The notes: generated by a model not told the origin, from the letters alone. 64,000 nucleotides of DNA from Vreelandella rituensis (GCF_003336665.1 NZ_QPIJ01000001.1:281922-345921), one strand, 5' to 3'; shown: positions 42,630-50,720, counted from the first letter of the stretch. Numbers and translations: made by a program.

Positions 42630-42866
42630 TTAATCGACTTGTCGGAATTGCAGTTTCCCGGCTGGAAAATCCATCATGAATAAAGGGGTTTTGATCGGTT
42701 CGCTCAGCCCCTTGAACTCAATGACACGATTGCTTTCATCCTTAATGTAAAGATTCCCGTCATATTGCCCGACGAAGCTGAGATTCCCCTTGGGGAGGGT
42801 GGTATTGGACACAATGCCGTGCTGATTTTCGTGGTTCTCCATCACCACATAATCTTTAACAATCAT
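42630..42866 (-). CDS. Small hypothetical protein (78 aa)
   Basis: A soluble, beta-rich protein (LSFVGQYDGNLYIKDESNRV) with unknown function. GAAGGGG lies about 7 bases before the ATG. The stop lies 11 bases before the metalloprotease start, so the two form an operon. A lower-GC, AT-rich leader precedes it. It could be a partner or inhibitor of the protease; that is a guess from position. Confidence 0.65.
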   Translation of the reverse strand: MIVKDYVVMENHENQHGIVSNTTLPKGNLSFVGQYDGNLYIKDESNRVIEFKGLSEPIKTPLFMMDFPAGKLQFRQVD

Positions 42867-42970
42867 ATAAATCCCCTTCTCAGATAATGGTTTTTCTATT
42901 TTGTCATGGTGGCATGCCGTGGTGGACTTTTAACCAAATCGTATAGAAGCGCGCATGTCCCCTTCCTGAG

Positions 42971-43008
42971 TTATATAGGGTCCAGGGAGAAGCGAGCGGG
43001 CGAAAAAA
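42971..43008 (-). promoter_or_regulatory. Class II shared promoter motif, copy 4
   Basis: Minus strand: TTTTTTCGCCCGCTCGCTTC, then TCCCTGGACCCTATATAAC, reading toward the gene at 42866. Confidence 0.55.
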
Positions 43009-43075
43009 GAGCTGGCGTAGTCGAAGTAGACATCCCAGTGATGCTCTAACTCCCTCGCCCGACAGGGCAGGCCTG

Positions 43076-43906
43076 TCACGCGGCACCTGTCCTGACGGTG
43101 TTGGCGGGCGATTGTGAGGCATACCGCCCGCGCCCTATCCGTTTGGCTTTCTGTTGGCACACCTTGCGTACCTGTTCGCGCCACGCCGGATTCGCGGTGG
43201 GGCGCCGATCGGCAACGTAGTTGTATATCTCACGCAGCGTGGCTTCCCCGCCCATACGCGCCAGCGCCTCGCCGACAAGCTCGCCCCAGGTGGCCGGGCC
43301 TTCTCGCATGGCGTCCTGGGTTTCCTTGGGAAGCTCCTGCAGGTAAGCCAGTTCGTCGTAAAGCGCGAACCCCACCATCAGGCGCTTCTTGTCCTTGGTG
43401 AACGTGGCGAACACCAGGGGGTACTGGAGGCCTTGAAAGAGGTTACGCGGCAGCATTTCCTGGGTGAGACTCCATTGTTCGCTGTAGCGAACCGTGCGCC
43501 GAGCATTCTGGAAGAAATAGGCGGGCAGCACGAACGCCACCCGACCGTCCTTGGTCAGCAGGTCATGCGAGCGATCAAGGAACTGCTCGATGGTGCTGGT
43601 GGAAAATGGCGGGTTGCCCACGATGGCGGTGGGCTGGTGTGGGAGATCAATCGTGCGAAAATCCCCGCAGATGACTTCCCGGCCTGTGATCTCCCGTGGC
43701 TGTTGCGCCAGCACGGGGTCGATCTCAATGCCTGTGACCGGCACATGGCCGGGAATGGCCTGGAGAAAGCGCCCGATTCCGCAGCTGGGTTCGACCACGA
43801 AATCGTCGCTGTCCAGGTGTCTCAAGTGGGCGCGCACCAGCGCCTCGGCTGCCCAGGCGGGGGTCATGTATTGGCCCAAACGCTTGGTCGTGTCTTGAGT
43901 TGGCAT
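43076..43906 (-). CDS. DNA adenine N6-methyltransferase
   Basis: A 276-residue AdoMet-dependent methyltransferase. N-terminal GQYMTP, motif I VEPSCGIGRFLQAIPG (38-53) and catalytic motif IV NPPF (98-101) are all present, as in class gamma adenine methylases. After residue 200 a small helical domain with an Arg/Lys-rich end (RKVCQQKAKRIGRGRY) probably helps bind DNA. GGGGAG lies 9 bases before the ATG. No restriction enzyme lies next to it, so it is a solitary methylase. Its 3' end has a relic copy at 40619. Confidence 0.85.
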   Translation of the reverse strand: MPTQDTTKRLGQYMTPAWAAEALVRAHLRHLDSDDFVVEPSCGIGRFLQAIPGHVPVTGIEIDPVLAQQPREITGREVICGDFRTIDLPHQPTAIVGNPPFSTSTIEQFLDRSHDLLTKDGRVAFVLPAYFFQNARRTVRYSEQWSLTQEMLPRNLFQGLQYPLVFATFTKDKKRLMVGFALYDELAYLQELPKETQDAMREGPATWGELVGEALARMGGEATLREIYNYVADRRPTANPAWREQVRKVCQQKAKRIGRGRYASQSPANTVRTGAA

Positions 43907-43974
43907 ATTTGTTCTCCCCTTGGATGCCCGTCGTTAGCTGGTGCGGCGGATGACGGCCACCGCGCCAGCCAGCT

Positions 43975-45915
43975 TTACCCGGCGATCAGCGCCAGATACT
44001 CGGCTTCGGTGAGAACCCGCACGACTACCCTGCCCGCTTTCTCGTTGATCTTCTCGGCCTTGGCGAGCTTGCTGCCCGCCTTCTCACCGATGACCAGCAT
44101 GGTGGTCTTGGCATTCACCGCACTCTGAATTTCGGCACCCAGGGCTGCCGCCTCAGATTCCATGACCTTACGGCTGCCGACTTGCATGGTGCCGGTGAAC
44201 ACGATCTTCTCAGCGGCCAGCGGGCCTGCCTCGGTGCTGGCGCTAACCGGGGCATCCGCTTCAAGGGTGAAACCCAGCGAGTGCATGTGCGCGATAGTCG
44301 GCCATATTTCATGCAGGGAGGCTGCAATGGCAGGCGAGGTCAAAGCGCCAAACCCCGCGATGGCGTTGATCTGCTCAGGGGTGACATGCTCAAGCTCAGC
44401 CAAGGGGATTTCTGCCAGCAGCTTGCGAGCATCCCCTTTGCCCAGGTGACGGATACCAAAAGCGGCCAGCCAGCGCCACTCCATGACAGGTTCGTTCAAG
44501 CTGCGCGCCAGCTGACCAACGAGGTTGGCTGACTGTCCCGGCCCGAAGCCCACGGCCTCGAAATCCTCGGTTTGCATGGCGTAGATTTCAGGCAATGTTT
44601 CAATGCCCGCGTCCACCAGTTTGGTGATGGCCTTGGGTCCGAAAAGATCAACATTCCCGAGAGTGTGGAACCAATGCCGCAGCCGCGCTTCTGTCTGGGA
44701 TGAGCAGCCAGCCGTGTTGCTGCATACAAGGTGTTCACCTTCCTCGATGGCTTCGGTCTCGCAGACCGGACAGTGAGTGATGATAAGGGGATTGGGAGAA
44801 GGGGTTATCACGTTAAGCAGCTTGGGTATTACAGAGCCGGAACGTGTGACCAGGATTTCTGCGCCCTCCCCCAGGCCCAGCGCGATCAGATTTTTCGCGG
44901 TGTGCGCCGTGGCCTTGGAAACGTTTGCTCCACTCAGGTAGACCGGGGAGATTTCAAGGGTCGGAATGATACGTCCGGTTCTGCCGGTAGTCAGGCGGAT
45001 GCCTTCCACTGTGGAAATGGCGGTTTCCCCCTGCTTTTTGATCGCCATGACGGCGCGTTCATGGTGTGAGGTTGCCCCCATCGCTTCGCGTAGGGCCGCG
45101 TGAGCGACTTCCACCACCATACCGTCAGTCTCGTACTGGTTATCGGCAATCACAGCGTCGTACAGCCCTTGCCAGTCGCTCAGCAGTTCGTCGGCGGTGA
45201 CGGTGCGGTCGCCCAAGATAGCGAACGGCACGAAGCGGATGGCACCTTCCTTGAGAGCCAGATGATGATGGGGTTTTAGGGTATCCGCCCCCACAAACCC
45301 GGCAATGAAGTTGCGCGCATGATCGAGTTCGTGTTCGGTGTCACGGCCCAAATGGGCGTCGAAGAAGGTTTTGCAAGCGACAAGCTCACCGCGCCCCAAG
45401 CCACGCCCGCCGAGCATGGCGACACCCCGTTCAACAATGCGCGTAATGTCCTGACCCTGGAGGCCGTCGCCGCGAGTGACCACTTGCTTGCCCCCATCTT
45501 CCGCCGCGATGCCGTCGAGCTTTGGCGTCAGGCGAAAGCGCAGGCTTGTTGGGTCAATGCCTTGTTCTTGGGCGGCGCGTTGGACTTGCTGGATGAAGCG
45601 AGCGACTTCTTCGTGCGTGTAGCACTTCTGCGTCGATAGCATGGGGGTCGCGTGGCGCACCGTAGGCGCGTTGAGCGCCAGCGGCTCCGGCTCGACTTCA
45701 TGCAGAAAGGGATGGTCGGCATTTTCCCGGCGCAATGCTGCGAGAAACACCTGATCGTAGATTACATCGGAGACGATGGGCGCACCTGAACGGTAAGCAG
45801 CGTTCAGTTCACGGCACACATCGGCCAGGGAGTCGGAGCGATCGAGCAGCGCCAGCGCCACCTCGTTATCGGCAATCAGGTCGGCATTGGGCAGAATGGA
45901 GAGCTTGGCAGTCAT
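43975..45915 (-). CDS. NAD+-dependent DNA ligase (LigA-like, plasmid-borne)
   Basis: A 646-residue ligase. Nucleotidyltransferase motif LTPKLDGIA with catalytic K132 and RGDGLQGQDIT, OB fold (VEGIRLTTGRTGRIIPTLEI), zinc finger CPVCETEAIEEGEHLVCSN, HhH repeats, and a C-terminal BRCT domain from about residue 570 (EKIVFTGTM). It seals nicks with NAD+. It is diverged from chromosomal LigA but keeps the known key residues. The start at 45915 has GAGG 8 bases upstream. It follows the gene at 45968 after a 50-base gap with a CAGGGCAG hairpin (45939-45959) and is probably in the operon under the operator at 46758. Confidence 0.87.
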   Translation of the reverse strand: MTAKLSILPNADLIADNEVALALLDRSDSLADVCRELNAAYRSGAPIVSDVIYDQVFLAALRRENADHPFLHEVEPEPLALNAPTVRHATPMLSTQKCYTHEEVARFIQQVQRAAQEQGIDPTSLRFRLTPKLDGIAAEDGGKQVVTRGDGLQGQDITRIVERGVAMLGGRGLGRGELVACKTFFDAHLGRDTEHELDHARNFIAGFVGADTLKPHHHLALKEGAIRFVPFAILGDRTVTADELLSDWQGLYDAVIADNQYETDGMVVEVAHAALREAMGATSHHERAVMAIKKQGETAISTVEGIRLTTGRTGRIIPTLEISPVYLSGANVSKATAHTAKNLIALGLGEGAEILVTRSGSVIPKLLNVITPSPNPLIITHCPVCETEAIEEGEHLVCSNTAGCSSQTEARLRHWFHTLGNVDLFGPKAITKLVDAGIETLPEIYAMQTEDFEAVGFGPGQSANLVGQLARSLNEPVMEWRWLAAFGIRHLGKGDARKLLAEIPLAELEHVTPEQINAIAGFGALTSPAIAASLHEIWPTIAHMHSLGFTLEADAPVSASTEAGPLAAEKIVFTGTMQVGSRKVMESEAAALGAEIQSAVNAKTTMLVIGEKAGSKLAKAEKINEKAGRVVVRVLTEAEYLALIAG

Positions 45916-45967
45916 GCGAATATCCTCGAAATCTTGTTCAGGGCAGCCTCGCTGCCCTGGTTCATTA

Positions 45968-46690
45968 TCAGGCAGCGCGGCGCTGGCGCGGGAAATTGGC
46001 GGCGATCATGCGTTCATTTACCGCTTGTTGCTCCGCTGCCGTGAAACCGATGAAGCGGTAGGCATGGGTGATGGTCTCAAGCGATGCAGAACAGCGGATG
46101 CTGCTAATGGTGTGCCACCCGGCGATGTGCTCAGGGTGGCTCGCCGTGTTGGAGTCGGGCAGTCCAAAATCTCCATGGAGATTTTCTTGGGCAAGGTGGC
46201 TCTCTCCGGTGGATGCGCCCATAGGGTCGTGACACGGCAGAATGGCCTCTTGCTCGCACAGCAAGGCAACGGCCCAGGCGATCTTGGCGTCACTGATGGC
46301 GCGACCGTCTGTCTTGGCAAGCTCGCGCAGATCGAGGCGGTGACAGACCCGTAGCCGTGGGGAGTGTTCGGTGATGGTGCTGGCGCGGGGGTTGTCGCCT
46401 CGCATGTGCAGCAGGTGGCGATGGGTGACACTCTCCGGTGCGGCCATTCCCTCAGTTTCATGGGTGCGCGGGATGCAGAACCCGGCATAACGCGCTCCGC
46501 AGCGGCGCTCAGCGTACCAGTCAATCGCCACGCCCACTGGCTGAAAAGCGTTCCTTGGGGCGACGGTGTGACACTGGGGGCAGCCAAGGCGGTTGCCTGG
46601 GTGTTGGTCAAAGGTCTGATCGTGCGGCTGGAGTGGGACAGGAAGCTGGCAGCTTGGGCACTGTCTGGGCAGGCTTAGTGATGTCGTCAT
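45968..46690 (-). CDS. Zinc-ribbon hypothetical protein
   Basis: A 240-residue protein. The N-terminus has CPSCQLP and CPQCHT, two CxxC pairs of a zinc ribbon (residues about 11-41). The rest is helical with several Cys and His. Function unknown; a nucleic-acid-binding role is typical for such ribbons. GGAGACC precedes the ATG at 46690. First gene of the ligase operon. Its coding sequence contains one of the AAAATCTCCATGGAGATTTT palindromes at 46166-46185. Confidence 0.65.
   Translation of the reverse strand: MTTSLSLPRQCPSCQLPVPLQPHDQTFDQHPGNRLGCPQCHTVAPRNAFQPVGVAIDWYAERRCGARYAGFCIPRTHETEGMAAPESVTHRHLLHMRGDNPRASTITEHSPRLRVCHRLDLRELAKTDGRAISDAKIAWAVALLCEQEAILPCHDPMGASTGESHLAQENLHGDFGLPDSNTASHPEHIAGWHTISSIRCSASLETITHAYRFIGFTAAEQQAVNERMIAANFPRQRRAA
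46166..46185. promoter_or_regulatory. parS-like palindrome, copy 1 (inside a gene)
   Basis: The perfect 20-base palindrome AAAATCTCCATGGAGATTTT. It is 7 kb from the main cluster near 53.4-54.0 kb. Confidence 0.6.
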
Positions 46691-46703
46691 GCGGGTCTCC
46701 TTT

Positions 46704-46733
46704 CGCGGTTGCGAGAGTGGCGCGGCGGTTGCT
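46704..46733 (-). promoter_or_regulatory. AACC-loop leader elements (two copies)
   Basis: Minus strand CGC-AACC-GCG (46704-46713), where the outer pair is C-G instead of G-C, and AGCAACCGCC (46724-46733). Confidence 0.55.
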
Positions 46734-46757
46734 GCGCGACACATGAACAGCGTACCT

Positions 46758-46787
46758 TATATGTGGGTTGTATGCAACGTATATATA
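46758..46787 (-). promoter_or_regulatory. Shared operator/promoter, copy 6
   Basis: Plus strand core GTTGTATGCAAC, a perfect inverted repeat, inside TATATGTGG...CGTATATATA. Minus strand -35 TTGCAT, 17-base spacer, -10 TACGCT. It drives the ligase operon. Confidence 0.75.
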
Positions 46788-46896
46788 GAGGCATTGGCTA
46801 TGCTCCTTCCCCATGCAGAATAGGTTGGTGAGGGCCGTATGGTTGGGACGGGGCAGGTAGCCAAGCCAGCCGAGACTGGCACTGTTGGGCGAGGGT

Positions 46897-47208
46897 TCAG
46901 GTGTGCGCGGCCAGAGGGCGATCACCCAAGAACAGGAAGTCGCGGCCATGCTCCAGCAGTTGGCCGTCACCGTTGAGGTGGCGGTAGTTCACCTTGAGGG
47001 CCAGCGGCTGATCGGGACACTCAGGGTTCGCGCAGCCCAGCCGGAAGCCGAACATTTGCCACTCGCAGGTGCGGCAAAGGGTCATGGCGTCCAAGCCCAG
47101 CATATCCTCCATGCGCCACTGGTGGCGCTGCTCAGCCGTGGGCGGCTGAGACTTGATGGTGATAGCGCGTAGCTTCGCCTTGAGGGCGTCGTGAAGGACG
47201 TTGTTCAT
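46897..47208 (-). CDS. Small cysteine-rich protein in the PRTRC B-ThiF operon
   Basis: A 103-residue protein with CRTC and a CANPEC pair in the middle (residues about 45-65), a likely zinc site. GGAGCC precedes the ATG at 47208, 9 bases after the ThiF stop, so it is the third gene of this operon. PRTRC cassettes usually carry a protein A at about this place; this protein does not resemble the JAB-type domain I would expect for A. Confidence 0.6.
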   Translation of the reverse strand: MNNVLHDALKAKLRAITIKSQPPTAEQRHQWRMEDMLGLDAMTLCRTCEWQMFGFRLGCANPECPDQPLALKVNYRHLNGDGQLLEHGRDFLFLGDRPLAAHT

Positions 47209-47216
47209 GGTGGCTC

Positions 47217-47978
47217 CTAAGCCGCTTGGCTGTCCTGACCGCAGTCGGGGAAGTGACGCGGCAATTGACGCCCGCTGGCCATGTCGAGAATGACCCCATT
47301 TTTGGTGGTCTCTCCGTGGCGAATCAGCTCCCAGATCAGGTTCATGCCTGCGGTCGTGACCATGCGGTTGATTAGGCAATCCTGCTTACCGAGAGCGTCG
47401 GCGGCGGAACAGGACTTGCGGGGGTCATCGGCCATGTCGGCAAGCTCAGGATAAAGCTCGACCACCGTTGGGTAGCGGTTATCCCCCAGGCGTCCGAGGA
47501 TGGCCTGTCCGTTACGCTGGTTGTTGCCCAGATCGAGCCAGATGGGTTTGCTGTAGTGTTTTTGATCGGCGTAGGTCGCGTGAACCTCACGGCGGGCCGA
47601 GGGGGTATCGACGGCGGTGATGATAAGGTCGTGGCAGCCAGTGGTAATCAAATTACTGTCGCGGGCATCCTCAAAGCGAAACGGCAAGCCCTTCCAGTCG
47701 AGGCCCATCATGAGGTTGTACCGATTGGCCAGACAAATGGCCTTGTACTGGCCGAGGTCTCCCGGCCAGAACCGCTGGCGCACCAGATTGGCCTCGCGGA
47801 CTTCGCCGTCATCGAGGATGGTCACGCTAAGCCCTTGGGGGTGGCCCAGCGCCAGCATAGCCACATGAAACTGCGCCAAGGCGTCAACAGCCTCGCCTCC
47901 GTTCCCCCCAGCACCGATTACCAGGACGTTGATGGCGTTTAGCCAGGAGCGCGGGGCGGTCAGTGTGTTAGCAGTCAT
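47217..47978 (-). CDS. PRTRC system ThiF-family protein (E1-like)
   Basis: A 253-residue E1/ThiF/MoeB-fold protein. Nucleotide-binding glycine motif VLVIGAGGNGGEA (18-30), then DDGEVREANLVRQRF with the family's Asp-x-Asn-x-x-Arg-Gln signature, and ITAVDTPSARR. Such proteins adenylate the C-terminus of a ubiquitin-like protein; none is seen in the window. ThiF-family proteins are a defining part of ParB-Related, ThiF-Related Cassettes on plasmids. It lies 11 bases after gene B. Confidence 0.85.
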   Translation of the reverse strand: MTANTLTAPRSWLNAINVLVIGAGGNGGEAVDALAQFHVAMLALGHPQGLSVTILDDGEVREANLVRQRFWPGDLGQYKAICLANRYNLMMGLDWKGLPFRFEDARDSNLITTGCHDLIITAVDTPSARREVHATYADQKHYSKPIWLDLGNNQRNGQAILGRLGDNRYPTVVELYPELADMADDPRKSCSAADALGKQDCLINRMVTTAGMNLIWELIRHGETTKNGVILDMASGRQLPRHFPDCGQDSQAA

Positions 47979-47989
47979 TCGGACTCTCC

Positions 47990-48703
47990 TTAACCTTGAC
48001 GCTCAAGGGCGTTGAGGAATCTGCCGAGGGTGGCATCGGTGGCGACGAGTTTGGCCGTGGGGAACCGCTTGGTGCCGTCGAAACGACCCAAGAGGTCGAG
48101 GTAGTCATCGAGGCTACTGATGCCCTTGAGAGGCTCCCTTCCCAGATGATTGTTTCTGCTTTCCCAGAGAAAGGCTTCCCAGGCGGGGATATGGGCTTCT
48201 GCCGCGTCCCTGGGAACGGTGCAGTTCCCCATGCAAAATTTGAAATCGCCAATCAGGTTGGGCAGCGGGACACGGTAAAGCGGGGTGTCCGCGCTAGGCC
48301 GCTTAGCCCCCTTGAATGCCGCGAAGTACAACGTGCCCCGGCACATGGCAGCCACCACTCCCGGCACCTTGAGGGTGAAGGTAATGGGGCTGCCCTTTTT
48401 ATCCATGAAGCTAAGCTCGCGTACCTGGGGCGGCATCCACCAGACCAGCGCATAAGGGGTTTTCGCCAGCAGGTGATCGGGGAGCAGGTTAAGCCCTTGT
48501 TGTTCACGCTCGTTGAGCAGAATGTCACAAAATTCCTGCTTTTGCTCATGGCCGAACACCTGCCCTGCCCCCAGCGTGTAGTTCATGCGGCCCTGGCCTT
48601 TGTGAGGGAGCGCAATGATGTCGTGGCTGGTGATTTCCACGGAATTTGTTTGGGTGTTCTGGTGAAGCAGTATGGCGCGGGAATCGATATTATGGTTAAG
48701 CAT
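47990..48703 (-). CDS. PRTRC system protein B
   Basis: A 237-residue protein. The central region (WWMPPQVRELSFMDKKG, then VPGVVAAMCRGTLYFAAFKGAKRP, then PNLIGDFKFCMGNC) matches the pattern of PRTRC protein B as I recall it. Biochemical function unknown. AAGGAGCC precedes the ATG at 48703. Two AACC-loop leaders and the shared operator lie directly upstream. It is the first gene of the B-ThiF-small protein operon. Confidence 0.78.
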   Translation of the reverse strand: MLNHNIDSRAILLHQNTQTNSVEITSHDIIALPHKGQGRMNYTLGAGQVFGHEQKQEFCDILLNEREQQGLNLLPDHLLAKTPYALVWWMPPQVRELSFMDKKGSPITFTLKVPGVVAAMCRGTLYFAAFKGAKRPSADTPLYRVPLPNLIGDFKFCMGNCTVPRDAAEAHIPAWEAFLWESRNNHLGREPLKGISSLDDYLDLLGRFDGTKRFPTAKLVATDATLGRFLNALERQG

Positions 48704-48718
48704 GTCCGGCTCCTTGTT

Positions 48719-48747
48719 GGCGGTTGCCATCGGGTTGGGCGGTTGCC
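48719..48747 (-). promoter_or_regulatory. AACC-loop leader elements (two copies)
   Basis: Minus strand GGGC-AACC-GCCC (48737-48748, 4-bp stem) and GGC-AACC-GCC (48719-48728), 16 bases before the start at 48703. Confidence 0.65.
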
Positions 48748-48769
48748 CTGATTGGGTTCAGTGTACCCG

Positions 48770-48796
48770 TATATAACGCGATGTCAACCCATATAA
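48770..48796 (-). promoter_or_regulatory. Shared operator/promoter, copy 7
   Basis: Minus strand: -35 TTGACA, 16-base spacer, -10 TACACT. The left arm TTATATGGG lies in the last codons of the upstream gene F, so the operator overlaps coding sequence. Confidence 0.75.
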
Positions 48797-50319
48797 CAGT
48801 CCTGCTCGGTATCGGCTTCACGCGCTACGCCCAGGGCATTGAGGTGATGACAAAGCCCGTTGGCCGCTTGCATGGCATTGATCGACAGGCGCAGGTCGTC
48901 GCTGGTGTCGCGGCCAAGGCGTATCACGGCGCTATCCCCTCCGCTGCACATAATGCTGTCGTGCTCCATTTCCGCCAAGGCGATTTCGGCTTCAAAAAAC
49001 AGGCCGGGGCAGGCATGAATCAAGTGGGAGATAGGGGTGATTTCATCCAGGCTGCCGTCGGAGAGGCCGATGAACTCGTTGATGGCCGGTGGGCAGCCTG
49101 CTTCGACACGCTGGTTGAGCCAGTTGCGCCATGCCTGTAGAGCCGCCGCTGTCTTTGGAGCATGTTCCGCCACGCTGGGTAGCTCGTTATCAAAGCGCCC
49201 GTTGAGGGCTTCTAGGAGCGCCGTTTCATCGATGTGGTTGCCGTCACTAAAATCCTGAATCGGGTTTCTCAGTTTGGCTTGGCCCAAGTGATACGCCGCC
49301 AACTTTCCCGTCCAGTCGGCTAGCACTTCCATGCTAGGCGTAGCATAGCCCTTCATTTCGCAGTAAGTCTCGAACGACTCGAAGGGGTTGTGAATGTCTG
49401 CATGCGAGAAAGCATCAGTCACGCCAACCCCCGCGTCCTCCAGTATTTCCACGGCCACCTTGAGCAGGTTTTCGGCAGTGATCGGCAGGTTGCGCTGGCT
49501 GGCCCCATGCTCCAGTACAACCATATCTTCTTCGTACTGAGAGCAGTGCATATCAAGACTGAATTCGTAGGGAGCGACAAATTCCATGACCAGTCCCTGA
49601 GTGGCGGCGCAGATCATGCAGATCAGGTCGCGCAACTGGACATCAGCCGGAGCATCCTCAAGGGGCATCTTTAGATCGGTGACGTTGAGGGTTTCATCGA
49701 GTCCCCAATACAGCGCTACCTCCCTCTCCGCGAGAGGTACGTCATTATCCGAGAGTGACGCGAAAGAAAAGGCTACATAGTCATTGGTGTTCTCGGTACA
49801 GATGCTGCTCTCCATGGCGCTATTGAACCAGTCGGTAAGCATCCCTCTTTCGTCATGGTGCTGGGTCAGGGAGGCTTCCAGGTCGCTATCGGTGTAGAGG
49901 CCCGCTTCAAGGCCCGCATAAAGCAGCAGAGCCAGATCGCTCTCAGAGAGACCGGCGTCCATCTTCGCCGTAATCTCCTTGTTCAGGTGATCGGGGAAAG
50001 CGTGGGCCGTTTGGAAACGAAATTGATGGCCCAGCAGGTTGGCTGTTTCGTGTGCCACCAGCCGTAGGGCATCGTCGGGAAGCCCCAGATCGAACCAGTC
50101 CAGTTGCTGATCGGTAATCCAGCCGCCCTGCTCGCAGGTGCTGATGAAGCGGGCAAGGCTGGCGCTGTCCTCGCGGGGGAATGCCTTGGCAAGAATTTCC
50201 CCCAGCAAGCGCAACTGACCGACCGAAAGCGCGTTGCCCAGAGTGGGCAACATCATGGGGGTCAGCGAAGGATGGGAAGCCCCAGCGAAACCTTGGTCGA
50301 TTTGTTGGAAAGTTGCCAT
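48784..50319 (-). CDS. Probable PRTRC system protein F
   Basis: A 511-residue, acidic, helical protein. Identification as F rests on its place between C and B and on general features; I do not recognise a definite motif. AAGGAAAAGC precedes the ATG at 50319. The AACC-loop leader just upstream has a 7-bp stem. The final codons overlap the operator of gene B. No catalytic motif is visible. Confidence 0.6.
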   Translation of the reverse strand: MATFQQIDQGFAGASHPSLTPMMLPTLGNALSVGQLRLLGEILAKAFPREDSASLARFISTCEQGGWITDQQLDWFDLGLPDDALRLVAHETANLLGHQFRFQTAHAFPDHLNKEITAKMDAGLSESDLALLLYAGLEAGLYTDSDLEASLTQHHDERGMLTDWFNSAMESSICTENTNDYVAFSFASLSDNDVPLAEREVALYWGLDETLNVTDLKMPLEDAPADVQLRDLICMICAATQGLVMEFVAPYEFSLDMHCSQYEEDMVVLEHGASQRNLPITAENLLKVAVEILEDAGVGVTDAFSHADIHNPFESFETYCEMKGYATPSMEVLADWTGKLAAYHLGQAKLRNPIQDFSDGNHIDETALLEALNGRFDNELPSVAEHAPKTAAALQAWRNWLNQRVEAGCPPAINEFIGLSDGSLDEITPISHLIHACPGLFFEAEIALAEMEHDSIMCSGGDSAVIRLGRDTSDDLRLSINAMQAANGLCHHLNALGVAREADTEQDCYMG

Positions 50320-50456
50320 AGCTTTTCCTTTTGGCGGCTGCTCAAGGCGCGGGGCGGTTGCCCCGCTGATTCGGTCGGGTCGAGAAGCGGAGCGCCCTCG
50401 GCCCAGGCATCAAGTCGGGCGCGTAGTGCTTCGCGCCGGGAGGCGTTTTGGCTCAT
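50262..50456 (-). CDS. Possible small protein overlapping gene F
   Basis: A 64-residue frame that starts 4 bases after the stop of gene C, with AGGGG upstream, and runs 58 bases into gene F. It is Arg/Ala/Leu-rich (SRREALRARLDAWAEG). It includes the strong leader hairpin of gene F in its coding sequence, so its translation would affect that hairpin. It may be a leader peptide or no gene at all. Confidence 0.35.
   Translation of the reverse strand: MSQNASRREALRARLDAWAEGAPLLDPTESAGQPPRALSSRQKEKLWQLSNKSTKVSLGLPILR
50333..50366 (-). promoter_or_regulatory. AACC-loop leader elements (two copies)
   Basis: Minus strand GCGGGGC-AACC-GCCCCGC (50349-50366, 7-bp stem, the strongest of the set) and a degenerate copy AGCAGCCGCC (50333-50342) near the start at 50319. 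Confidence 0.7.
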
Positions 50457-50459
50457 GAC

Positions 50460-50669
50460 TCACCCCTTGTCACCAAAATTGGCGCGAAGCTCATACACCA
50501 GTGCATCGCCCTCCTGTGTCGGGGGCACCACCTTGCCACCCAGCAGTTCGGGGTATTGGTTGGTGTAGTGCTCAAGCACCTCGGCTTGGGTCATGGTCGG
50601 GTTGGGGTCGGGCAGATCGCGGGACTTGAAGCGAAAGACGCGAATGACCTGAATTAGAGTGGCGCTCAT
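50460..50669 (-). CDS. PRTRC system protein C
   Basis: A 69-residue protein. VIRVFRFKSRDLPDPNPTMT, then YPELLGGKVVPP, then a strand and the end NFGDKG match the family pattern (L.DP.P..T...V....YPEL..A.V.PP...G......GDKG). GGAG lies 8 bases before the ATG at 50669. It follows gene E with a 51-base gap that contains an AACC-loop leader. Confidence 0.82.
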   Translation of the reverse strand: MSATLIQVIRVFRFKSRDLPDPNPTMTQAEVLEHYTNQYPELLGGKVVPPTQEGDALVYELRANFGDKG

Positions 50670-50697
50670 ATTGGTTCTCCGGTTGGATAGGCTGAGT

Positions 50698-50707
50698 GGC
50701 GGTTGCC
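50698..50707 (-). promoter_or_regulatory. AACC-loop leader element
   Basis: Minus strand GGC-AACC-GCC between genes E and C, 28 bases before the start of C. It is inside an operon, so it marks a gene leader rather than a promoter. Confidence 0.55.
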
Positions 50708-50720
50708 TGGGTGTCACTGG

